5,808 nucleotides of DNA from Candidatus Hodarchaeota archaeon (GTDB lineage: Archaea; Asgardarchaeota; Heimdallarchaeia; Hodarchaeales; Hodarchaeaceae). Both the position numbers and the translations under genes were made by a program. Positions within the stretch are counted from its first letter, which is position 1. Each line of letters begins with the position of its first letter. Below are positions 1 to 5,262 of the stretch, in pieces. The notes beneath the pieces were generated by a model. That model searched no databases. It had not been told where the DNA came from and worked only from the letters and a program-made list of their open reading frames with translations. Where the stretch lies: NCBI GenBank assembly GCA_016840305.1, contig JAEOSP010000244.1:1-5808 (forward strand). Reading direction: 5' to 3'.

Positions 1-27
1 ACATTAGGAGAATTTGAAATAAAATGA
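1..27 (+). CDS. C-terminal end of an upstream gene, cut by the window start
   Basis: Frame 1 is open from the first base and reads T-L-G-E-F-E-I-K before a TGA at 25-27. That stop overlaps the ATG of the VWA gene at 24-26 in the classic ATGA arrangement, which is typical of translationally coupled genes in one operon. An AGGAG Shine-Dalgarno-like element (6-10) lies inside these last codons. The frame is too short to name a family. The reading depends mainly on the overlap geometry, so a chance open frame is possible. Confidence 0.5.
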   Translation, partial: TLGEFEIK

Positions 28-1298
28 ATGAAAATAAAGGAATTAGAATTAATATAACCCCCTCAAGTAAAGACGCTCTCATAAAGGGTGAGACTCATTT
101 ATACGTTCAATTGAAGCTTGAAGCTATAGAGGAAGTAATTACAACAAACGAAAGAGTCCCTCTTAACTTAGGTGTAGTATTAGATAGATCAGGATCGATG
201 GGTGGATCAAAAATTGAGAAAGCAAAGAAAGCGGTTGAATATATTGTCGAAAATCTGACCAAGACTGATATATTCTCGTTAGTAATTTATGATGATAAGA
301 TCGATACCCTAATACCAGCAAATAGAATTTCAGAAAAAGCAACAGTCCTTAATAAAATAAGGAATATAACAGCTAGAAATATGACTGACCTTCATGGTGG
401 AATGATGGAAGGAGTGAAGCAGATAATCAGACATAAAGATGTAGAATATCGAAATGTCGAGTTCTTACTTTCTGATGGTTTAGCAAATAAAGGAATTACG
501 TCTAAGAGTAAAATTGCTTTATCAGCGAAGAATGCTAACGATAATGAAGGTGTGGTTATAAGTACATTTGGTATTGGAGACGATTTTGATGAGGATATGC
601 TTGTTGGTATTTCTGATGCCTCATCTGGAGAATTTTATTATATTGAATCAGCGGATGATATTCCGAAATTTATCGAGAAAGAGTTTAAAGGCCTTCTTGA
701 GACAATAGCATCTAGCATCCAGGTCAAGCTAGGATTAGCTGACAACGTAATGTTAAAACGAATTCTAGGAGTATCCTTAGATGAACAACGATACAAATCA
801 CTCAAATTAGGTGATCTGAGAAGCGGAAACGATAGATTATTAATTCTAGATTTATTAATCCCCTCTGATATACTTGATTTGAAGAAAGAACTGGTTTCTT
901 TTGAGCTAGAATGGATTCCCACCCAATCTGATATTGAAAGAATTCGACAAAAATACTCGTTTGAGATTACTTACACCAACAATGAAGAACTTCTTGCCTC
1001 AGAAAATCAAGAGGTACTTGACAACGTAGCGATTTTAGAGACAGCTCTCATAAGGGAGGAAGCAATTCAGTTAGCAGATCGTGGAGACTTTGAGGAGGCA
1101 AAAAGCTTGATAATGAAGCAACAATCAGTCTTAAGCAGCCGTTCAAACCTTGAAGGTGCTTCCGACGAGTTAGAGGAATTGATGGCGAGTAATAAGGTAA
1201 TTTTGAGAGAAGCTTTGGATGAAAAGGTGTATGATAAAGCTTCTCGGAAAAAAGCTTCATCTATGACCTATATGCTAAGAAAACAGAGAAAAGCATGA
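24..1298 (+). CDS. Cytoplasmic von Willebrand factor A (VWA) domain protein with intact MIDAS
   Basis: The 424-residue protein has no signal peptide or membrane segment, so it should be cytoplasmic. Residues about 45-225 form a VWA fold. The MIDAS metal site is complete: DRSGSM supplies D54, S56 and S58, T121 lies in NMTDLHGG, and D151 lies in LLSDG. VWA domains with this site bind Mg2+ and a partner's acidic residue, so the likely role is metal-dependent protein-protein binding or complex assembly. Residues about 230-320 look like a beta-rich domain. Residues about 325-424 are helical, charged and end in a basic tail (RKQRKA). The layout resembles YfbK/inter-alpha-inhibitor-like VWA proteins, but the partner is unknown. 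The ATG at 24 is preferred because AGGAG lies upstream (13-nt gap) and the upstream frame stops in an ATGA overlap. It is probably the last gene of an operon that begins outside the window. Confidence 0.88.
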   Translation: MNENKGIRINITPSSKDALIKGETHLYVQLKLEAIEEVITTNERVPLNLGVVLDRSGSMGGSKIEKAKKAVEYIVENLTKTDIFSLVIYDDKIDTLIPANRISEKATVLNKIRNITARNMTDLHGGMMEGVKQIIRHKDVEYRNVEFLLSDGLANKGITSKSKIALSAKNANDNEGVVISTFGIGDDFDEDMLVGISDASSGEFYYIESADDIPKFIEKEFKGLLETIASSIQVKLGLADNVMLKRILGVSLDEQRYKSLKLGDLRSGNDRLLILDLLIPSDILDLKKELVSFELEWIPTQSDIERIRQKYSFEITYTNNEELLASENQEVLDNVAILETALIREEAIQLADRGDFEEAKSLIMKQQSVLSSRSNLEGASDELEELMASNKVILREALDEKVYDKASRKKASSMTYMLRKQRKA

Positions 1299-1316
1299 GT
1301 ATATAGAAGTTTACCG

Positions 1317-1393
1317 CTTTTTCTCAACCTTTTTTTCCTTTTAAATTTCTTATATATTTTTTTTTACCTTTAGCATCTTTTTAATTACTTTTT
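1317..1393 (+). terminator. T-rich termination tract after the VWA gene
   Basis: The non-coding strand downstream of the VWA stop is strongly pyrimidine-rich, with T runs at 1330-1336 (7 T), 1357-1365 (9 T), 1378-1382 and 1389-1393. No GC hairpin is visible. Oligo-T tracts without hairpins are the usual intrinsic termination signal for archaeal RNA polymerase. The tract separates the VWA operon from the promoter of the next gene. Confidence 0.6.
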
Positions 1394-1408
1394 CCACAAA
1401 GTGATACC

Positions 1409-1416
1409 TTATAAAG
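1409..1416 (+). promoter_or_regulatory. TATA box of the regulator-membrane protein-protease operon
   Basis: TTATAAAG lies 53 bp before the ATG at 1469. Archaeal TATA boxes are centred about 26 bp before the transcript start, which puts the start near 1437-1440 and gives a leader of about 30 nt. A 13-nt stretch around it, CTTATAAAGGATA (1408-1420), recurs exactly at 4609-4621, where its complement lies before the zinc-ribbon gene. There is no convincing Shine-Dalgarno element before the ATG. Confidence 0.55.
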
Positions 1417-1421
1417 GATAA

Positions 1422-1467
1422 TTGATATTAGTCTATTTGAAGACAAGTAATATCAAAACTTCAAATA
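1422..1467 (+). promoter_or_regulatory. Two interlocked perfect 9-bp inverted repeats, a probable operator
   Basis: The arms run A-B-A'-B'. TTGATATTA (1422-1430) pairs with TAATATCAA (1448-1456). TATTTGAAG (1434-1442) pairs with CTTCAAATA (1459-1467). Both pairs match perfectly. The two dyad centres (1439 and 1450.5) are 11.5 bp apart, about one helical turn. The array begins 5 bp after the TATA box, covers the predicted transcript start and ends one base before the ATG. This position suits a repressor site that blocks polymerase loading. The first gene of the operon encodes a winged-helix protein, so autoregulation is the simplest inference. Confidence 0.6.
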
Positions 1468-1468
1468 A

Positions 1469-2131
1469 ATGATTGTAGATGATGATTTGATTACCTGGAA
1501 GCCTAATTATCAAGAATTTCAAGATATGTTCTCAAATGAGAACGCATTAAGAATACTAGCTCTTTTGTCACTTGAAAAACAAGAATATTGCGCTGCAGAT
1601 ATTTCGAAATTGCTTGATATACACATAAGCACATCGAAAAAGTATTTAGATTTCTTTTACGATCACGATTTCATCGAAAAGAAAGAGTTTTCGAATAGAC
1701 CAGGAAAACCCACCTATTTTTACCCAAAATCGAATCAGATAACAATTACATTGGATCTGCATAATATTGCTCATTCTCTAGCGAAAAAAATGGATGAAAC
1801 AACTTTACCCGACCCGTTAATCCGTGAAAGGCCAAATCTCGTGTCAGGAGTAACTTATGATATTGACAGAAAAGGTCTGGTGAGAGGGATAACTGTGAAA
1901 AAACGAACCAAAGCTAGAAGATATGTAAAACAGGAATTTAAACTCTCAACTGCTGAAGGACAGTTTATGAAATACTTACCCCATCCAACTATGGAATTTG
2001 AGCCATTCTTGAAGGTATGTAGAAGAGCAAAACTAGCAAATTATTTTGAAGTTAAATCATTGCTTTCTTTTGTTAGGAAATTGGAAAATTTAGGAATTAT
2101 CGATTTAAAAGAGACTATAGATGAGAAATAA
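1469..2131 (+). CDS. Winged-helix (ArsR/MarR-like) transcriptional regulator, probably with two winged-helix domains
   Basis: The protein has 220 residues and no membrane segment. Residues about 22-88 read as an N-terminal winged helix: helix 1 (NENALRILALLSL), helix 2 (CAADISKLLDI), recognition helix (STSKKYLDFFYDHDFI) and a basic wing containing RPGKPTYFYP. This pattern is typical of archaeal ArsR-like regulators. A linker (about 90-155) ends in a very basic patch (KKRTKARRYVKQ). Residues about 158-216 look like a second helix-turn-helix, ending in FVRKLENLGIIDLKE, a common winged-helix third-helix and strand pattern. No cysteine cluster suggests a metal sensor. The ATG at 1469 follows a TATA box and interlocked inverted repeats, which suggests autoregulation. 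Its end overlaps the next gene by 11 nt, so the two are probably translationally coupled. The ligand and targets are unknown. Confidence 0.82.
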   Translation: MIVDDDLITWKPNYQEFQDMFSNENALRILALLSLEKQEYCAADISKLLDIHISTSKKYLDFFYDHDFIEKKEFSNRPGKPTYFYPKSNQITITLDLHNIAHSLAKKMDETTLPDPLIRERPNLVSGVTYDIDRKGLVRGITVKKRTKARRYVKQEFKLSTAEGQFMKYLPHPTMEFEPFLKVCRRAKLANYFEVKSLLSFVRKLENLGIIDLKETIDEK

Positions 2132-3191
2132 TAATAAAAAAGTGAATAAAATGGTAGGAAACAGTAATTTCAAACAGTTAGAAAACGAAAAGACAGCTTC
2201 ACGAATGAAAGCGGTAACGGACAAGATCCGTAAGCAGAAGTACATATTAATGACATTCTGGTTTTTTGTAACATTTTTCTTGACGATTGGTTATTTTCTT
2301 GTACTAGATTTTCAGGAAACTCCCTTTAGAAATCTTATTTACTCACTGCTATTTGCAGTGACAACTGTGAATTGGTTCATCAATATACCATTTGTGGGTA
2401 TAATGTTAATCATTGTATTAAGGACAAAAAGCCGAAATTTCTTCTATCAAGTCTTTCCAACAATGGGTTTACTAATTCTGGTTACGGTCATTGCTTTTAG
2501 CAGTACTGTTCAATTTAGTGAAGATTCGGTAGAAATCATAATTTATATAGGAATCCTACTCGCCCTAATCGTCTTAGAATCTATAATGTTGAGATTACAC
2601 GTGCAAGGAGTAAGAAACAATAAAAAACCACTCTGGTTCTATTCGTTCTTTCAGGATACATTGGAATCATATTCATCTACGATTCTATCACAACAGGCGT
2701 TGCACATTAATGATCTGCAAGATGGTTACTCAAGAAGACCATTTTTCGCTAGTTTTCAGGAAATTAGTGAGTATTGTTCCTCAATGGAAGATTATAACAG
2801 CAAGATGGAAAAGTATGCTCAATTTCTTGTAGAAAAAAGTGAATTAATAGGCTGGGATATTAAGGATGAAGAGGTAGTTCTGTATCCGAGGGTATTACTA
2901 GGTCACACGGATTTTGGTATGGGAATAAAGTACCTGTGGGAATTGTGGCTTCGAGTATACCAAAAAAAAGGTTTAACCTCGATTATAATCGACTATAAGT
3001 CACAAGAAATATCCCTCACCATTGCTAGAGAAGATTACGAGTGGTTAGGTAATGTCACATATCACTTATTGGGCCAACAAATTTTGATTCACTTTAAACA
3101 ATCAATTATCGCTTTTCTGGATAATGATCTAGATAAAGCGTATTCATCACTGTTTCCAATAAATCCTGTTAATGTTTCAAGAAGAAGGTGA
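2121..3191 (+). CDS. Four-helix membrane protein with a C-terminal cytoplasmic domain, unknown function
   Basis: I do not recognise a family for this 356-residue protein. A basic N-terminus (about 1-40) precedes four hydrophobic segments at about 41-62, 72-100, 108-130 and 137-159. The TM2-TM3 loop (RTKSRN) and the stretch after TM4 (RNNKK) are basic, while the TM3-TM4 loop (SEDS) is acidic. By the positive-inside rule both ends are cytoplasmic. Residues about 165-356 form a soluble, aromatic-rich mixed alpha/beta domain with no catalytic motif I can name. The start at 2121 overlaps the regulator's end by 11 nt. Met11 (2151) is an alternative start, and neither has a strong Shine-Dalgarno element. 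The gene sits between a regulator and a CPBP protease, so it could be a sensor, a protease substrate or a protease partner. None of these is shown by sequence. Confidence 0.82.
   Translation: MRNNNKKVNKMVGNSNFKQLENEKTASRMKAVTDKIRKQKYILMTFWFFVTFFLTIGYFLVLDFQETPFRNLIYSLLFAVTTVNWFINIPFVGIMLIIVLRTKSRNFFYQVFPTMGLLILVTVIAFSSTVQFSEDSVEIIIYIGILLALIVLESIMLRLHVQGVRNNKKPLWFYSFFQDTLESYSSTILSQQALHINDLQDGYSRRPFFASFQEISEYCSSMEDYNSKMEKYAQFLVEKSELIGWDIKDEEVVLYPRVLLGHTDFGMGIKYLWELWLRVYQKKGLTSIIIDYKSQEISLTIAREDYEWLGNVTYHLLGQQILIHFKQSIIAFLDNDLDKAYSSLFPINPVNVSRRR
3185..3191 (+). promoter_or_regulatory. Shine-Dalgarno element merged with the upstream stop codon
   Basis: AAGGTGA contains AGGTGA, which complements the conserved 3' end of 16S rRNA. 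Its last three bases are the TGA stop of the membrane protein (3189-3191). The gap to the ATG at 3198 is 6 nt, a good spacing. Ribosomes ending the upstream gene would finish on the initiation site of the protease gene, so translation of the two is likely coupled. A second in-frame ATG follows directly at 3201. Confidence 0.7.
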
Positions 3192-3197
3192 TAAAAA

Positions 3198-4322
3198 ATG
3201 ATGAGAAACGAAATAAAAAGTAATAAAAGGATAAATGGAAAGATTTCAAATCTTTTAGTGCCAGCTTTGAGCATGGGTATAGCTATGATTCTTGTGGCCT
3301 TTCTAGAAGCAGTGCTAGTATTCGTATTATCACTCTCTGATAATTTACTTTTCTTTGACATTGTTACCCAAAATATTCTAGTTCTTCTTATCACTCAAAT
3401 AATGGGAGCATTAATCGTTTTTTTTGTACTCATTCCTTTTTTCAAGGTGAAAAACGTCGAAACCCATCCTATTAGTGCATCTAGTGCTAGAATTGCGCTT
3501 GTATTATTCTTCCTAACCTTAAGCACTACTTTTTTGAGCGGTTTGTTTTTTACTAGTATATTTACCGCATTAAACTTGGAACCACAAACAGGATATTCAG
3601 ATATAACCATTTCAGTGGAACATTTAAACAATCCCACCAGTATTTTACTGTTTTTAGTTGCGACGACTATTGGAGCTGCATTATATGAAGAGATACTATG
3701 TCGAAGGTTGCTGATTCCATTACTAGAAGATAACCAGATGAGTCCTTTTCTCGCTGTAATCGCATCAAGTTTCGTGTTTGCCATGGCTCATTTAGATGCG
3801 GATATTATCCACGGTAATATTATTGGAGGAATCAATCATACAACAGGAGTTTTTTTTCTTGGTATTATGTTAGGGATGAGCTATATTTTGACGAGAAACA
3901 TCATTTTTCCAATGTTGATTCATGCGATAACCAATCTGCTAGGGTCATTAAACATAATTTTCATGTTAATGGAGAACAAACTCCCATTAACCATACAATC
4001 GGTCTTTGTTCTGATTTTATTGGTAATAGGAATAGTTATTACCATTGTATATATATGGAAATATTTTCGTGGCTCAGAAACTGATTGGATACTTATCATT
4101 AGGAGAAAGTCTGAAAGTAAAGTAATGCCTGAGTTAACCAGATTTGTAGTTGTAGGATTGACACTGGTGTATCTGCCTAGTATATTGAAAATTATCCTAC
4201 CGTTGATTATAATAAATGAAATCTGGAACAGAGTATTAATGATAGTCTTTCTTGCTAGTGTATTAGAAATTCTCCTAGTATTTATGAGTAAAAAAGAACT
4301 AGTAATGAAGAATGAACTTTAA
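3198..4322 (+). CDS. CPBP-family (CAAX protease/Rce1-like) intramembrane metalloprotease
   Basis: The protein has 374 residues and about nine or ten hydrophobic segments, at roughly 18-45, 57-82, 98-124, 147-163, 182-198, 214-231, 234-258, 267-289, 316-338 and 343-363. All three signature motifs of the CPBP (Abi) family are intact: EEILCR (E164, E165, R169), FAMAH (F194, H198) and HAITN (H242, N246). In Rce1-type enzymes these glutamates and histidines form the membrane-embedded metal or catalytic centre. It therefore probably cleaves peptides or proteins within or at the membrane. About 110 residues after the last motif carry three more hydrophobic segments, longer than a minimal CPBP core. 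It is the third gene of the unit and starts 6 nt after the membrane protein's stop, with a strong Shine-Dalgarno element. In bacteria relatives serve in bacteriocin maturation or immunity. The substrate here is unknown. Confidence 0.92.
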   Translation: MMRNEIKSNKRINGKISNLLVPALSMGIAMILVAFLEAVLVFVLSLSDNLLFFDIVTQNILVLLITQIMGALIVFFVLIPFFKVKNVETHPISASSARIALVLFFLTLSTTFLSGLFFTSIFTALNLEPQTGYSDITISVEHLNNPTSILLFLVATTIGAALYEEILCRRLLIPLLEDNQMSPFLAVIASSFVFAMAHLDADIIHGNIIGGINHTTGVFFLGIMLGMSYILTRNIIFPMLIHAITNLLGSLNIIFMLMENKLPLTIQSVFVLILLVIGIVITIVYIWKYFRGSETDWILIIRRKSESKVMPELTRFVVVGLTLVYLPSILKIILPLIIINEIWNRVLMIVFLASVLEILLVFMSKKELVMKNEL

Positions 4323-4331
4323 GCGCGACCA

Positions 4332-4586
4332 TTAATTTGTTGGGTAAGAATGATCTGAACCATTATCAAGAGCTGCTTGATCTGCAGTTTGTGCTATTGG
4401 TGGTAGTGTAAAGGTTTTTCTATGCATGTAGGAGTAAGTTTTTTTAGAATAAACAATTGAGGAATGACAGGAGTCACATACGAAGTGATATAGAAGAGTG
4501 CCCCACTCCACTTCATGCATCTCCCCAAATTCACAATCAGGACAGGCAAAAGAAATGTCTGCTTTTTGTATAATTTGGTCATTCAT
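4332..4586 (-). CDS. Small zinc-ribbon protein
   Basis: The 84-residue protein has two CxxC knuckles, CPDC (C15, C18) and CDSC (C37, C40), spaced 18 residues apart as in a zinc ribbon that binds one Zn2+. The intervening region (about 19-36) would form the beta hairpin. Residues after 55 look unstructured and lack a known motif. Such ribbons mediate nucleic-acid or protein binding, and the specific role is unknown. The open frame extends up to an ATG at 4634, but the internal ATG at 4586 is chosen. A TATA-like box centred near 4613 predicts transcription starting at about 4587, so a start at 4634 would lie upstream of the promoter. The mRNA would be nearly leaderless. The gene converges on the protease gene, with only 9 bp between the two stop codons. 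Confidence 0.72.
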   Translation of the reverse strand: MNDQIIQKADISFACPDCEFGEMHEVEWGTLLYHFVCDSCHSSIVYSKKTYSYMHRKTFTLPPIAQTADQAALDNGSDHSYPTN

Positions 4587-4605
4587 ACAAATAAGTGAAC
4601 AGCAC

Positions 4606-4618
4606 TCTCTTATAAAGG
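4606..4618 (-). promoter_or_regulatory. TATA box for the zinc-ribbon gene
   Basis: Read on the - strand, CCTTTATAAGAGA is centred about 27 bp before the ATG at 4586, so the transcript should begin at or within a base or two of the start codon. The core is nearly symmetric. Read on the + strand, it is the same 13-nt CTTATAAAGGATA seen before the regulator gene. It could therefore also fire rightward, starting near 4639. The leftward reading is favoured because a gene starts at the right distance. Confidence 0.5.
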
Positions 4619-4685
4619 ATACTATTGGTGCCAAGTATTATGAAATAATTACAAATTCCTTCTTGTTAATAAATGCAGTATTATC

Positions 4686-4704
4686 ATTTTTGTCGGACAA
4701 AAAT
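4686..4704. repeat. Perfect 19-bp palindrome between the zinc-ribbon and ferredoxin genes
   Basis: ATTTTTGTC and GACAAAAAT flank a single central G, giving perfect 9-bp arms. The single-base centre looks more like a binding site for a dimeric protein than an RNA terminator, although a shorter stem with a 3-nt loop is possible. It lies about 70 bp upstream of the zinc-ribbon TATA box and about 115 bp beyond the ferredoxin stop. The sequence around it (4635-4820) holds no gene I can support. Confidence 0.5.
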
Positions 4705-4765
4705 CAACACTGGGGGAACGGGGTTAAAAAAATGTTTTTTCTAATTATCTATCTATATTTTCGGA

Positions 4766-4797
4766 GAAAAATAGAAAAAGGGAAGTATTATCTTCCC
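4766..4797 (-). terminator. Hairpin plus T-tract terminator of the ferredoxin gene
   Basis: On the - strand, GGGAAG and CTTCCC form a 6-bp stem (4797-4792 with 4785-4780) around a 6-nt loop. TTTTTCTATTTTT follows at once (4779-4767). It begins 23 nt after the ferredoxin stop codon. This is the form of a factor-independent bacterial terminator. In an archaeon the T-tract alone might suffice. The + strand lacks a matching T-tract after the stem. Confidence 0.7.
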
Positions 4798-4820
4798 CAG
4801 GTTTATTAAATTGGGTTAAA

Positions 4821-5036
4821 TTACCAGCTATTTTGATCAAGAATAGCATCGTTTGGGCAAACACCATCACAAGCGGCACATTCGATACATGCACCAATAT
4901 TGTTGGCGTTTACCTTTCCATTAACAACTTCGTACACGTCTTCTGGACAAACATCTACACATTCCCCAGCACCTGTACATAAGTCAAGATCTATATCTAC
5001 CCATAAATCCCCTTCTTGGAATCTCTGTTTTGCCAT
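4821..5036 (-). CDS. Small ferredoxin, probably 7Fe type ([3Fe-4S] plus [4Fe-4S])
   Basis: The 71-residue soluble electron carrier has two cluster-binding motifs. The second is complete: C50, C53, C56 and C60 followed by proline (CIECAACDGVCP). The first has C20, C26 and C30-P but Ala23 where the second cysteine should be (CTGAGECVDVCP). In dicluster ferredoxins C50, C53, C56 and C30 would hold a [4Fe-4S] cluster. C20, C26 and C60 would leave a three-ligand site suited to [3Fe-4S], as in archaeal 7Fe ferredoxins where that cysteine is replaced. The start at 5036 is chosen because the protein then has normal ferredoxin length and GGAG (5050-5047) lies 10 nt upstream. The open frame reaches an ATG at 5141, but the extra 35 residues are a low-complexity basic and hydrophobic stretch. 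The gene is monocistronic, ends in a hairpin terminator, and no redox partner is nearby. Confidence 0.88.
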   Translation of the reverse strand: MAKQRFQEGDLWVDIDLDLCTGAGECVDVCPEDVYEVVNGKVNANNIGACIECAACDGVCPNDAILDQNSW

Positions 5037-5116
5037 ATCGATATGTCTCCATATGTTTTTTGAACATACAACAATTTTTACAATTATTTTAGTTGTGAAT
5101 TTGCTTTTAATTAAGG

Positions 5117-5134
5117 CTTTTTTAAGTTTTTTTC
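5117..5134 (-). promoter_or_regulatory. Possible promoter of the ferredoxin gene
   Basis: On the - strand, an A-run (5133-5127) followed by CTTAAAAAAG (5126-5117) resembles an archaeal BRE plus TATA element. It would start transcription near 5096, with a leader of about 60 nt. Other A/T-rich matches lie closer to the gene, for example around 5105-5113, so the choice is weak. Confidence 0.3.
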
Positions 5135-5193
5135 CTATCAATTTCCCTTTATTGGTAAAGTTCCTTCACACCGCTTAATAGTGAAAAAAAACT

Positions 5194-5211
5194 CAAAAAA
5201 GCTTATACTTA
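5194..5211 (+). promoter_or_regulatory. Probable promoter (BRE/TATA) of the alpha/beta hydrolase gene
   Basis: CAAAAAAG (5194-5201) followed by CTTATACTTA (5202-5211) fits an A-rich BRE and a TATA box. The predicted transcript start is near 5232, giving about a 30-nt leader to the ATG at 5263, similar to the regulator gene. The 5037-5262 intergenic region holds this promoter, the divergent ferredoxin promoter and nothing else I can identify. Confidence 0.45.
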
Positions 5212-5262
5212 GCATTTCTTTAACTTATTAATCTCGTGTTTAACAATCCTGAAGTGGAACCT

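Noticed and set aside
24..180. Secretion signal or lipoprotein start on the VWA protein
   Set aside because: The N-terminus is hydrophilic, with no hydrophobic core or lipobox.
638..1260. Two - strand open frames of 94 and 70 codons inside the VWA gene
   Set aside because: They are serine- and leucine-rich translations of the complement of a coding region, with no independent support.
1422..1467. RNA pseudoknot or riboswitch in the regulator leader
   Set aside because: The predicted transcript start falls within the repeats, so only part would be RNA. A 2-nt loop could not cross a 9-bp stem. A DNA operator explains the pattern better.
3089..3784. Two - strand open frames of 101 and 129 codons across the membrane protein/protease region
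   Set aside because: They lie antisense to well-supported genes with intact CPBP motifs. They show no domain and no ribosome-binding site.
4587..4634. N-terminal extension of the zinc-ribbon protein to the ATG at 4634
   Set aside because: A TATA-like box lies inside this stretch at the right distance to start transcription at the internal ATG (4586).
4498..4809. A + strand open frame of 103 codons
   Set aside because: It runs antisense to the zinc-ribbon gene, including its CxxC codons, and then through the palindrome and the terminator hairpin. It has no recognisable domain, and the composition of its second half is that of intergenic DNA.
5037..5141. N-terminal extension of the ferredoxin to the ATG at 5141
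   Set aside because: The 35 extra residues are basic and hydrophobic, unlike ferredoxins, and contain the likely GGAG ribosome-binding site. The shorter protein has the usual length.
4900..5178. A + strand open frame of 92 codons opposite the ferredoxin
   Set aside because: It is the complement of a clear ferredoxin gene and shows no protein family features of its own.
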